A stretch of DNA of 64,000 nucleotides from NCBI GenBank assembly GCA_021437785.1, contig JAILYB010000211.1:434001-498000 (forward strand), written 5' to 3'. The position numbers and the translations under genes were made by a program. The notes beneath the pieces were generated by a model. The model did not search any database and was not told the origin of the DNA. It saw only the letters and a list, made by a program, of their open reading frames with translations. This DNA comes from Rhodomyrtus psidioides (taxonomy: Eukaryota > Streptophyta > Magnoliopsida > Myrtales > Myrtaceae). The first letter of the stretch is position 1; each line of letters starts with the position of its first letter. This document shows, piece after piece, positions 23,193 through 33,460 of this stretch.

Positions 23193-24728
23193 CTATTGGT
23201 CGGTTGATATCTCCCCTTCTTTTGGGTATGATGAAGCGATTGTTAGCAGGGTGTCCAGCTTAGGCACATCTATCTTCAGTTTAAGGTAGTCCTCTTCTTC
23301 TTCAGTGAATATTGCCCCTACTGTTTGGTGATCTGGCAACGGATTTTCTTGCACATTTGGGGCTGCATTGTCAAATTTCAAAATCTGACTATCAATTAGG
23401 GCTTGCACTTTCAACTTCAGGACATAGCAGTTATCCACATTATGCCCTCTTTCGCCCATATGGTAGGCACAGGTCTGGCTCTCATCAAAGCCATGATATC
23501 TTGCGGGGTTTGGCCTAGGTGGTTCTTTTGCCACCAAGTGTTGCTCCAGCAGCATCGGGAGTAGCTTGGATAAAGGTCTCGGGAGCTGAGAGAATTGTCT
23601 CTGGGGTTGCTTTCTTCTAGGCTCTTGTACCTTTGGCGCTGACCAGGATGATCCGCCTTTGGCCTGATTAGAATTGCCAAATGGCTTTAACTTGTGGGGA
23701 TCTGGTATAAATGCTATGTCCAGTCCGGCTTCTCTTTCCTTCCTCAGAGGATACTGCTTCCTAGTAGGAGCTTCCTGAGGCCTTCTTTCTTTCAAGGCCC
23801 ATTCCAGCCTCTCAGCAACCTTAATCAGGTGTGCGAATGTCTGACATCCAGAAGTGTTCAGTCTGTCAAAGTACTCATAGGGGAGTGCTTTTAGGAATAA
23901 GTCGATCAGCTCCTCTTCTGGGATTGAAGGCTTTACTTGGGTAGCCAAGGCTCGCCACCTCTGAGCATATGTCCTGATCGATTCGCCCCTCGCTTTTGAA
24001 GTTCGTAGGAGGTCTTCTCTTGTTGGGGCTGTAGCCGTGTTAAATTTGTACTGCCTGAGGAAGTCTTCTGCAAGGTCCTCCCATCCGTCATAATCCTCTA
24101 AGTCTAGCTCAATAAACCAAGCCAGAGCGGCGCCAGCCAAACTCTCTTGGAATGTGTTCATCAACAACGGAATGTAATCCGAGTAGTGCGCCATCTTGCG
24201 CAGGTAGTACTTGAGGTGGGCACGGGGACAGCCTGTCCCATTGTATTTTCTCACGAACTCTGGCTCCCTATAGTCAGGAGGAGTCTCTATTTTAGCGAAA
24301 GGAGATATTTTGTCGAAGCGGGCCAGCTCATAGCCTTGGCTGCTCAGGCATTCTTCGATCTTGGCCAATCTCTTAGCCTCTGCCTCTGTCTTCACAGTTT
24401 GTTTTCCCTTCTCCTCCTTTTCAAGGTTGATGACAACAGGCGAGGCTTTTTGTTGTGCCCGACTATTTGGTTCATGAACGTTTTCCTCTGTATGTTGGGT
24501 ATCCCTGGTTGCTTCTTTATCTGTTACATCAGGTACCATGGAAGGGCCTGAGTTGTTTTGATTGTGGGCGGTTGTCTGTCTAGCTTGGTTGGTCTCCAGC
24601 ATGGCCTTAATGTCAGCCATCATAGTTGCCAGGGCAGTCATATGAGATTCCAACATGCCTACGCGCGGAGTCAATTCCTGCTGTTCCATTCTCGTCTTTA
24701 GGCGGGTACGGAAACGATGCGTTGGCAA
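23193..24728 (-). CDS. Gag, element B
   Basis: Capsid/nucleocapsid polyprotein of 511 residues as opened, though codon 1 is TTG and the first ATG is residue 14 (24689). A short predicted coil near 20-50 and an acidic linker precede a retrotransposon Gag domain at about 155-315 (AALAWFIELDLEDYDGWEDL and LRQYKFNT motifs). A zinc-knuckle-like C420-x2-H423-x5-H429-x4-C434 follows. The frame ends with a TAG at 23193-23195 and resumes at once in the same frame as protease. The context CAA-TAG-AAG allows either a mutated codon or suppressible termination. Confidence 0.9.
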   Translation of the reverse strand: MPTHRFRTRLKTRMEQQELTPRVGMLESHMTALATMMADIKAMLETNQARQTTAHNQNNSGPSMVPDVTDKEATRDTQHTEENVHEPNSRAQQKASPVVINLEKEEKGKQTVKTEAEAKRLAKIEECLSSQGYELARFDKISPFAKIETPPDYREPEFVRKYNGTGCPRAHLKYYLRKMAHYSDYIPLLMNTFQESLAGAALAWFIELDLEDYDGWEDLAEDFLRQYKFNTATAPTREDLLRTSKARGESIRTYAQRWRALATQVKPSIPEEELIDLFLKALPYEYFDRLNTSGCQTFAHLIKVAERLEWALKERRPQEAPTRKQYPLRKEREAGLDIAFIPDPHKLKPFGNSNQAKGGSSWSAPKVQEPRRKQPQRQFSQLPRPLSKLLPMLLEQHLVAKEPPRPNPARYHGFDESQTCAYHMGERGHNVDNCYVLKLKVQALIDSQILKFDNAAPNVQENPLPDHQTVGAIFTEEEEDYLKLKIDVPKLDTLLTIASSYPKEGEISTDQ

Positions 24729-25065
24729 TTCCGTGATGAGAGTGTACCTGTAAAAAGATTTCGAGTGAGTACTTCTTTTATTTTAGCAAAAAGAAGCAGT
24801 TAATTCTTTCAGTTGCATGCTTCTTGCCAGTAGATGAGAAAAAGGGCTACCTTGTGAGCCTTAGCCTCATGTAAGTAGTTCTTTTAATCAGTTCTCGACA
24901 AGAATTCATGGAATTGAAAGAAGCGTAATTTCTGACGATAGTTTTTATGCATTTGTAAAAACATGTTCACATTCATGCTCATGTGTTTGAGATAGTATTC
25001 CACAGAAATGAGAATGTATGAGAAGGCATCACAATGCTTGCTTATTTTACACTTGACAGAATAGT
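24729..25065 (-). other. Spacer between ORF1 and gag, element B
   Basis: About 340 bp of AT-rich sequence with no frame or motif I can support. It would form the gag leader if gag is translated from a separate or spliced RNA. Confidence 0.5.
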
Positions 25066-26442
25066 CTATTCAAGTCTAGGACGTTTGAAGCCTAAGGTAT
25101 CCTCATCATCCCAGTATAGATTCCCCTCTTCAGCTTGGGGCTCCTCGTCTTCTGAACACGACAGTGGCCCTATGTCTTCGGGTATGTAGGGCTCTATTCC
25201 AGGTACGTATGGCACGATGTATTCAGGTACGTAGGGCTCGGCAAGGCTTCGTCGGATCGCTTTGAAATGTTGAATGTATTCTGTGGTGGCTCTATGAGTG
25301 TTTTCTTCTCGAGTCATGTCTTCTGGCCAACTTATTTCTTCAGCCTGGGAATTCTTCAAGGAGAGTATGATGGATGCCACCTTGGCTTCAAGTTGTTTCT
25401 TCTCCTCCTCCGTGAGGGTCTGGCTTGGTAAGTCAAAGGAAAAGACACAAGGTCGCGGTGAAGAAGGAATCTCTTGTAGTGCCCCAAACTGCCGAATCAC
25501 CCTCCTTGGGTAGTATGCAGTAGCGCCTGTGAATCCTAGCAAGGGAACTGGATTCCCGTCATCGCAGGTCAATCTGACTTTGCTTAGCGTCGGTAACCTT
25601 AGCCGCCATCAGAGTTGTTCGGGTTTTAGGACTTTGAGGAAGTTCTTCCATTCCATGAAGTTGAACTTAGGAACACGTGTATGGGTCCTAGCAAATGTTT
25701 TAAGAGGGTGTGCATTGGGGCTGATTTCAGTGAAACCCATGCGGATGTGGAATTGTCTGATATGGGATGTGAACCACAGATACAGCAGATCACTAGAAGC
25801 TCTAAAGATTCCTTTTTTGCTTTTCTTGAAACGATTTAGGGAGAGGAAGGTTTCGGCAAGGAGGATGTTTGAGTAATCCCACCCACAACAGACTTGCCTA
25901 GCTACTATAGCCATGATAGGGTCGAAGGTGACAGTTGAGATTGGGAATAGCACAAAGCTAAAGAATGCCAAGATAAAGGCTCTACCATATTTGGTTCCTT
26001 TAGAAGCAGGAAGGCGGGAAAATCGGTCTATAAGGAAGGATAGGGAAACTCTTCCAGAATTGCTTTTCGCATCTACTTTGACTTCATTTAGGTTTGTGTC
26101 AAGGAATTCAGCTACCTGACTTAGGGGTTCAAGTCCTATAGGGGGTCGGACGAGCGTAAGGGTGAATTCAACTCCGATGACAGCGCTGTATTCCTCGATA
26201 GTGGGAGTGATCTCTAATCCTTCCATGCAAAATGTAGCGGTGGTAGGATCCCAGTAGAGCGCCATGGCTTGAATAAAGGCAGGTGGGCACTCAATCTTCA
26301 GTAGGTCCAGTAGGTATCCTAGTCGTGACTCCGCATACTTCTGGCTGGCTTCGCCCATGCCATCCCACCATGATTGGAGTTCAGCTCGGGGGATCTTGAA
26401 CACTTGAATATCATTCTTTCCCATCAAGTCTAAAATATGCAA
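25066..26442 (-). pseudogene. Plant mobile domain-like ORF1 of element B, one in-frame stop
   Basis: Two open pieces in the same frame, 26442-25609 (277 residues) and 25572-25066 (168 residues), separated only by a TGA at 25609-25611. They read as one ~459-residue protein with one nonsense codon, probably from CGA. The N-terminal piece has features of the plant mobile domain (aminotransferase-like, PMD) family found in host MAIN-like proteins and in the extra ORF of Ogre/Tat elements: CPPAFIQAMALYWDP, then the FCMEGLEITPTIEEYSAVIGV region, then an FxRLP-like stretch. The C-terminal piece is acidic with VPEYI/VPYVP repeats. Codon 1 is TTG, and the first ATG is residue 7 (26424). AG at the end of GCATATTTTAG just upstream is a possible acceptor. 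Its role in the element is unknown. Confidence 0.78.
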
Positions 26443-26858
26443 ATGATTTTAAAAGGTCAATCGCCAGAAATTACTTTAAATGTATGAAATGCAGATGTCA
26501 TGAAGCATGCATGAGCTAACTTGATTGCATAGTTCAATTTGAAGAAATGGAGATTAGGATCCTTTTTCAGGTCTTGAAAGCCTGAATCAAAGCCTAATTT
26601 GCATTTCAGGGAAGTGAATTATGCAATTTAGTCAGGTTTACTCAGTGACTAAAGGGAACAGCAATGTCATGTTCCATTGGTCAACACATCAAAGGAGCAA
26701 AGTGGGATGTACTCTTATTACAGTCAAGATGCCTAATAAAAGAACGGTAAAGAAAGGTTTTTCAAACAAGAAAGCCATAAAAGACAATGGAACGTGAGGG
26801 TCCAGATCACTCTTTCTTTAGAAGTCTACCCAAATGACAGTCGGTCAGGAATTCTCCT
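26443..26858 (-). other. Spacer between the orphan ORF and ORF1, element B
   Basis: About 416 bp without a recognisable frame. Since a plausible 3' splice site lies at the ORF1 boundary, part of it may be intronic, but I cannot identify a matching donor with confidence. Confidence 0.4.
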
Positions 26859-27350
26859 TTAATCTAGGGTAGGGGAGTTATCTTCAGTGGTTTGGTCGAG
26901 AGGTTGTAGTTCCTCCGGCCACTTTCTAGTCCAGGGTACGATGACTTCGGGAGCCTTCTCGGGTTCCACTTTTTTGAGTGTGATGCGCCTTGGCTTGGTC
27001 TTGATCGCAGGGCGTCTCTTCCTACCCCAAGAAGTAATCATGGGTATGTTCTCTTTGGCCAGCAATTCAGCCTTCCTGCGAGCGTACGCTTCCCTAGCCA
27101 GCTGGTTGCGACGTTGTCTCTTCATCTCCAGATAATCCTTCATCATTTCGTCTGCTTGTCGCTTGAATCTGAGGTTATCAGCATAGTAGCGGGTTTGACA
27201 GTCCTCAGCATACCCCAGTTTACGTCCAGTCAGTTCCCGACCATACACGAATCTAGTAAAGTGTAGCCTCGTGTTTGGTCCGGGGCGAGTAACTTTTCTC
27301 AAGTACTCGAAGGTCACCAACTCCGTCGAGCTCTTAGGGAACAGCGACAT
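26859..27350 (-). CDS. Orphan basic ORF upstream of ORF1, element B
   Basis: 163 residues from an ATG at 27350. I do not recognise a family. The middle (about 75-120) is highly charged and likely helical or coiled (EMMKDYLEMKRQRRNQL and AYARRKAELLAKEN). It is followed by a basic GRKRRPAIKTKPRR stretch that could be a nuclear localisation or nucleic-acid-binding signal. It is the first frame after the PBS. It might be a separate protein or a first exon of the ORF1 product. Confidence 0.55.
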   Translation of the reverse strand: MSLFPKSSTELVTFEYLRKVTRPGPNTRLHFTRFVYGRELTGRKLGYAEDCQTRYYADNLRFKRQADEMMKDYLEMKRQRRNQLAREAYARRKAELLAKENIPMITSWGRKRRPAIKTKPRRITLKKVEPEKAPEVIVPWTRKWPEELQPLDQTTEDNSPTLD

Positions 27351-28077
27351 CCTACCCCATAATCATTGTTGTTCTCATTAGTCACCCGAGTAATCTTCAT
27401 GATGCGAATGCATATGGATGTATACAATGTATGAGTCATATCATGAAGCAGGAAATAAAGTACGTTTAGAGATAAATGTCTTACCAACCACACTTTGGGG
27501 GACGTGGAATGCCCCATGTATCAATGGGTGGTTTTAGGTATACCAACCATCCATGGACATGCGCATGCGACAAGTGGGTATACTCTAAAAAAGAAAACCG
27601 AAAGTCAGGTGAGGAACCTACGGCTCAGGCTCCCACGATCCACACGAGGCAGATTCCTCCCCAAGGGTACCTACCCAAGAGGGCTAGATATCGCCAATGC
27701 AGATGGTAGGCGGGAACGAATACGAAAGTCTCAAGTGCCATCAAACACAAGATCCTTTTCGCATCCTTTCCCTATCTAAGGTAACCTAAGGGTGGTTGCA
27801 GTCGGGGTTTGACCGCCAGTGTGTGCGATGTGTCGTGATCATCACAATGCAAAGTCATGCACAGCAGTTTGTATCAAACACCGCTTCAGTAAATGCATAA
27901 AGTAAACATACATTCCTAACTTCAACCTGCAGGAAAGATGTCAACAATCACGCCACCCCTTATTTCTCCAATCTGCAAAAACATCTAACACAATGGTTAG
28001 GATACGTACCTCACCTTCGAGAGCATCTGCAGAAAACAATGTCAGATAAACCAAACAACTTTTTAATCGGCTCAAGT
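27351..28077 (-). other. 5' untranslated leader of element B
   Basis: The interval between PBS and the first ORF. It shares words with the leader of element A (CACCGCTTCA, CCACCCCTTAT, ATCTGCAAAAACAT). Packaging and dimerisation signals would be expected here, but I see no specific structure I can support. Confidence 0.6.
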
Positions 28078-28130
28078 CCTCTGGTCTGCGAAACTAGAGA
28101 TTCTGGGTTCGATCCCCAGTGGAGTCGCCA
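28078..28130 (-). other. PBS of element B with extended tRNA-Arg similarity
   Basis: The core PBS is 28113-28130 (plus-strand TCCCCAGTGGAGTCGCCA), three bases from the LTR. The match to plant tRNA-Arg continues beyond the usual 18 nt through the whole T arm, variable loop and anticodon arm, to about 28078: CTGGTCT-GCGAA-ACTAG is an anticodon-arm-like stem and loop, followed by AGATTCTGGGTTCGATC. This is tRNA 3'-half sequence, not a complete tRNA gene: the 5' acceptor strand and most of the D arm are absent. The comparison tRNA is from memory. Confidence 0.75.
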
Positions 28131-28133
28131 GTC

Positions 28134-31100
28134 TGTCGCGACCCTCTCGAGCTTGGAGGCGGGAGCGGGCTAATGGGCCGCCCGATGGCTGGCTTGATCG
28201 GACGCAGGCCTCTCCCAAGGTCCATTACCCAAATCGCAACTGCTGGATATACGTGGTCGACTTTCAGTGTGGTCTAGTGACATGTGATGAGTGTACATGC
28301 CAAGGAGTCGCCACCAATCGTTTCATGGAGGGTACGATCGGAAAACCCTATCGAATAGTTGGGAGTGATCTATTCGATTCTGCGGAAACCAGAGAAGTGG
28401 GTTCGGGGACTTAGTTACGCCAACTGTCAAAGTTGACGCCCTTTCGGTACCTAAGCTGAATGGTTTATCTGATCCTAGGATTTCATACAGACGAGTGGGG
28501 TACAGATCCTAAATCTAGGAGTTCATGCAGATGGGAATTGCTACCTTATCAATCACAAACAATAGAAATAAGTGCGCAAGTCAAGGATCCAGTACATGCG
28601 GATAAAACACATGAAATCAGCGTGGCATCCCTAATGAGGCCCTATTAGCCTAGAGAAATATCAATCAAGGCTTAGGAATGATTTTAGCATGATTTGCCCA
28701 TGAGGGGCAAAATCGTAATTTTGAACAATTTGGGGATAATTCCCCCTAAAAAGGACAAATTCGTCATTTTTGGCGAATTGGAGAGTCAAAGGACGGGGAA
28801 ATAGGATTGGCCATCAATCCAATCCATTTCCTATTTTTCGGGAATTTCCAGGATTTTTCTGGTATTTAAAAGTGATTTTACCCTTGGAGGGGTAAAATCG
28901 TCATTTTGGACAAAGATGAGAACTGAAAATCTCAAACATTAGGGTTAGTCGTCCACCTGACCCAAACCCTGATTTCAAGCAATTTTCAGAACTCGATTGA
29001 GACAAGAAAGACAATTTTCCTATTGAAGGGCAAAATCGTCATTTTGAGAAAAGGTGCGGGACTTGAAAACGCGAACCTAAGAATTGGTCGATTACTCGAC
29101 CCTAATTCTTACCTTGGTATTATTGGTCTTATCTCACATACATGGCAGAGGCGACTTACCCTTAAAGGGTAATATCGTCAAGTCTCGGAAAAATGGATAA
29201 GAAACCCCAAAAATAGGGTTGACCAGTTGTCTGTGGTCAACCCTCGATTTTTGGGGATTTCTAGGTATCTAGGATTTTTTCACAAATTTTTCCACATTTT
29301 TTTGGAATTTTCTGGAATTTTCTAGCATTTTTTGGATTTTCTAGGATTTTTCTGATTTTATTTATTTATTTATTATTATTATTTTTTAAAAAAAAATATT
29401 ATTCGGGCCGAGTCGGGTGACCCGGCCCACGGCCCCCGGCGATCTGGCTGGCCCGGATCCGGCCTCGCGTCGAAACGGCGCCGTCTCATTCTTTTTTTAT
29501 TTTTGGATTTTCGGACTTAATCCGACGGTCTCCATCGAACCACGTAATTGATCTATACCCGTTGGATCTAATTACTAAAGTTTGCGGTCCAGATTGAACG
29601 AAGACTTAACCTGATCCGTTCGATCAACTTACTAAGTCCTACGGCCACGATTAGAAATTGAGACTCGATCTGAACCGTCGGTTCTCACTAACCTAAACGA
29701 CGTCGCACGAACACTAACCTACACGACACCGTTTCAGCTTATTTTGATTTTCTGATTTTAAAACATTTTCGGATAAACCTAATTACTAATCGGACGGTCG
29801 CTAGAATTTAGGTTCGATTTATCTGAACCGTCCGATCTTTTTTATTCAAATAACAGACCCAACGGCCATGCTGACTCGGCACCACGTGGACCAATGGCCG
29901 AATGCCAACTAGGAGTTTGACCGGTTGACTGCGCCACGTCAGCTTCGTCTTCAACCTCGCGACTCCGGCAGAATGGACGGCTGAGGATCTCCGGCGACGA
30001 TCCTACGGTGGAATCATGATGAAATCGTGCGAGACTAACTCTAATCGACTCGCGATCGTCTCTACCTTAACATATCTAAGGATCGTGGCGTCTTATTCGC
30101 AAAATCACGAGCATCATACAAAGTACCGAACACGGCCATGGAAGCTCAATCATACGATTTAGTCAAAATTAGAGGAATTCAGTCACAGAATAGCACCAAT
30201 GGAGGTTCAGAAGACTTACCTCGAGCTCCGATTGAGCTCGCTCGGCCCCGATTTGGCTGGGCAAGGATCGGCTATGGAGGCTAAATCGGAGGACTCGATT
30301 CAGGGTATGCGAGCAAAGTCGATGCAAAATGGAGATGCGAACATGGTCAGTAATGTCTAAGGGATGAAAAGCACACGGGAATTGCAAAGATTGAAGCCAA
30401 AATCAAAGTCCGCCATTGAAGACCTGAGCTTGAGTTTGAAGTTCGGGATTACCTGTTCTGGCGGTTTTGGGCTGCGCGGTTGATGGCGGTCGCTTCCTAG
30501 CACTCAAAGCGAACTTCTGACGGTCTTCTTCAGCTTCGGTTTGGCCGGAGACGGCCTAACCAGCGCTTTGCAGTCGAACTCAAGTTCTCGACGACGGAGG
30601 GTCGGAGAACGAGCTCTCTCTCGCGTTCTCTCTCTCTCTCTCTCTCGATTCAGTTTCGCCCCTCTGCAACTGAATCAACCTCTCCACTAACTGAAAGCCC
30701 CTGTAGGCTTATATAGCATCTCCGAATTTTGGCGCCGATTTGAGGAGTTCCAACTGACTTCAATGGCACGTGGCAGCACGTGTTTTTGGGTTCAATTGGT
30801 GCCGGAGAGGATGGGTGACTTGCCAAGGTTCATTTGGTTTCCCGGCGAGCCTCATCCCTCACGAATTTGGCATACATTCGACCTGCATTTGTCGTTTGTT
30901 GACTTTTGCATGTGTGCAGGTTGACCAGCCGATTATTTGCTATCCCGATGGTCACTGGTCTTCGTTCCGGTCCCGATCGACGGAGATTGACCCAAGGAAC
31001 TAAATGCCCAGCATTGCTTCTCCAATTGTCGTTGATTCGTCGCTCAATTTTCTCCTTGAAATTATACCTTCCACTGTTCACTCGTGCACAGGCCTGATGA

Positions 31101-31991
31101 AGAAGAAGACACTGTAGCGGGCCGGTTCGACCGGTCCGACCGTCGGTCTGACCGGTCTGAACCGGTCCCGAATAGGATTTTTTTCAAATTAAGCCCAAAT
31201 TAATGGGAAAATTTTGCAATTGAACCTTATAATCGAATCTAGGGCATGAATTCTATCTAGAAATGTGGTTTTGCCCAAAAGTTTTCATCAATTTCTACAA
31301 AACCCCCAAATTTTCATTTAATTGGAAATTGGGGATCGTGTAATTGAGGGTGCAAATGATCAAATTGAGTCAAACCACCTGTTCCAATTGATTTAAAATG
31401 GTGAAATCCATTGGGTAGCATGTTTAATTTGCAATGATAGCCCTTGAATTGAAAGTAATTTCAATTATGCTTAATTTCAAGGACTAAAATGCAATTTTAG
31501 TATGTAATTTTGTCAAATCCGTGCAATTGAGCATATTGTGCAAACAATTGGGCTAAATTGAAATAGGGGATAGTCAGATTGAATGTCAAGATCTTAAAAA
31601 ATGCCAAAATTACAAATTAAAAGACTCAATTGTTATTTTTTCTTCAAATTCAATAGTACGGGTTACAAAGGAACACCTAAAATTGAATCTGATTTTGATT
31701 TTTTTGAGAGGTCAAAAATAAAAGGGATTAAAAGGAAAAATATTGGATATTTTTCCATATTTTTGTGACCTCAAATGCTATTTTTCTTGATTTTGTAAGT
31801 ATTTTTCTATTTTCCAAAAATACTAAAAAATATGAAAAATGTGAAAAATTATTTTTTGGTCAAGAATGGTTCCTTGGGCTTGGCCAAGGCCACCAAAGTT
31901 GATTTTGTAATTTTTTGACTTTTTATAAATTTTTTGTGATTTTTCAAAAATAAAACTGAAAAAGACCTAGTCAAAAAATCAGGTGTCAACA
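28134..31991 (-). repeat. 5' LTR of element B (3858 bp)
   Basis: Partner of 9611-13466 with the same termini and about 30 hand-counted differences, mainly C/T and G/A. It contains the same TATA box (30708-30716), CT tract (30615-30648), GACCGGT cluster (about 31119-31170) and AAATCGTCATTTTG motif cluster (about 28706-29180). It is followed by TSD AGAAC. Confidence 0.95.
30708..30716 (-). promoter_or_regulatory. TATA box of the 5' LTR of B
   Basis: Minus-strand CTATATAAG. This is the copy that would drive transcription of element B, with a start expected about 30 nt downstream, near 30675-30685. Confidence 0.75.
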
Positions 31992-31996
31992 AGAAC
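31992..31996. repeat. Target site duplication of B, right copy (AGAAC)
   Basis: AGAAC immediately follows the LTR terminus GTGTCAACA and matches 9606-9610. Confidence 0.95.
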
Positions 31997-33429
31997 AAGA
32001 TTCTAATTTTTTTTCCCAAAAAGTCATTAGAAAAATTGCAATTTTCATGAGAATGAACCGGGTCGTGGTGGGTAGTGTGGATTGGGGTCATTGATGACTT
32101 TTCTTGATCGAATGTTCCTTAAACATGCCTAGGGAGTGTCTAGTTGATGCTGTGATTGTTTGATGATGAAATGCTATGTAAGAAAATGGGTATGTGTTAA
32201 TTAATTGGTCGAGGGCTTTAATGTTCGGTTTCGCAATTGGTGTCGAATGATGCATAGTGTGACAAGGTGCATGCGTATGATGGCTGAATGGCTTGTTTTA
32301 ATTGATTAACTGGATGTGCTTGATTGCGTGCCTTAAATGGCGATGATATGAATTTGCTTGTGATTGTGAAATTGGGATTAATGATAAGGTTCACAATGAT
32401 GTTTTATGGCCAATGCCTTTAGCTGGGGATGGAGTTACTCCCAATGACCTGACGAGGCCTTGCGGCTAGAGAATCCTACCTTGACCGAATCATCTCGATG
32501 GCTGTAAGAATCGAGAGTCAGGTAGTGACCGAATCGTCTCTAGGTCTGGACGCGAGAGTCCTATAGTCGACCGAATCATCTCGATAGCGCGGTGTGTCGA
32601 GAGTCGCTATAGAGATCGAATCATCTCGCAATGAGAGTCATGATGACCGAATCATCTCGATAAGACGTCGACAGTCATGTGATTGACTGAATCATCTCGG
32701 GGACCCAAGTAGGGAGGCCCTCGGTGGGCGTAGAGAAGATAAAAGATTGAAACATGGTTCTTGATATGTTTCCGAGTCTGTATGCTTGAATTGGCTGGAA
32801 CGCCTGGAATGCCTAGAGTGCATGGAATGTTTATTATGCTTGTATGGCTTGAGAAACTCAGATTGGAAAGTGAAAGTATGAAAGAAATGAACCTGGTGCC
32901 TGATATGCCTGAGTTGCTTTATTATGCCAATTACTTGAATGTCATGTGTGAAAAGCATTTTGCCACAACTTGCATATTTTCAAACGTGCTTGGAGGTACC
33001 AATAGTTTAGCTTAGGGTTAGGGTTAACTTACTGAAATTTTAATCTTAACCCGTCGTGGGACCAACAATTTCAGACCCATGAAGAATGCCTCGGAGGTGA
33101 TGAAGAAGGGAAATGGAGGAAGATGAAGACGAGTCTGCCTAGTTTGTGGATTTCTTTTTGAAGTTCTTCTTTTGTAGTCCCATAGTGCCTTCCTCTGAAC
33201 CCTTCTGTCTTTTGATGTACTAGACCTTTTTAACTGTAAGACGATGTGTGTTGTTTTTAAATCCTATGTCGCCTTATGTCTTTTTCTTTTATGTCTGGGG
33301 TTTTATTTCGCTCCCGCATGCGTTTTTCATATCGCGCTCCACGAGTAAAGCCGTTGGGTCCTGGGTTATCTTACTAAGATTGACGGCTGTGTGGGATGTT
33401 GGCGTGCCCGCCGGGGTCGGGGCGTGACA
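31997..33429 (+). repeat. 5' LTR of element C, right fragment
   Basis: Continues the LTR of C after element B and ends GGGGCGTGACA. It aligns throughout with 49029-50469. It contains a hairpin array (32459-32720) and a two-copy TTAGGG-like word at 33015. Short frames such as 32761-33015 have a counterpart in the other LTR and are not genes. Confidence 0.9.
32459..32720. repeat. Array of small hairpins in the 5' LTR of C
   Basis: Five or six units of about 45 bp, each reading GACCGAATCATCTCG(A)...(T)CGAGAGTC. The CTCGAT and ATCGAG words in a unit can pair as a 5-6 bp stem with a variable loop. Equivalent arrays are at 49520-49760 and 59650-59800. Confidence 0.75.
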
Positions 33430-33441
33430 TCCCCGTTTAAG

Positions 33442-33460
33442 TGGTATCAGAGAGAGGTTA
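33442..33460 (+). other. Primer binding site of element C, initiator tRNA-Met type
   Basis: TGGTATCAGAGAGAGGTTA, 12 nt after the LTR end, matches the common plant gypsy PBS TGGTATCAGAGC except for a C-to-G or similar change at position 12. Known Tekay-type elements use this primer. Confidence 0.85.

Larger units (their letters stand above)
9611..31991 (-). mobile_element. Element B: 22.4-kb Tat/Ogre-like LTR retrotransposon
   Basis: Two near-identical LTRs (9611-13466 and 28134-31991) bracket a 14.7-kb internal region on the minus strand. The 5-bp target duplication AGAAC is at 9606-9610 and 31992-31996, and the unoccupied site (CTTGAAGAACAAGATTC) is at 49019-49035 in the other LTR of C. In element order it carries PBS, an orphan ORF, a plant-mobile-domain ORF, gag, protease with G-patch-like segment, a candidate intron, RT, two RNase H domains, integrase, long 3' untranslated region and PPT. 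The large size, extra 5' ORF, intron before RT and archaeal-type second RNase H are hallmarks of the Ogre branch of Tat. The few LTR differences suggest a recent insertion, yet one frameshift and two in-frame stops are present. Confidence 0.93.

Noticed and set aside
28078..28130. Possible tRNA-Arg gene
   Set aside because: Only the 3' half is present. The 5' acceptor strand and D arm are missing, it carries an encoded CCA, and it sits exactly at the PBS.
32459..32720. CRISPR-like repeat-spacer pattern
   Set aside because: The sequence is a plant LTR. Units are degenerate and 'spacers' are the hairpin loops.
33012..33028. TTAGGGTTAGGGTTA, telomere-like
   Set aside because: Only about two units, shared by the LTRs of C (also near 50046) and partly of H, so it is LTR sequence and not an interstitial telomere.
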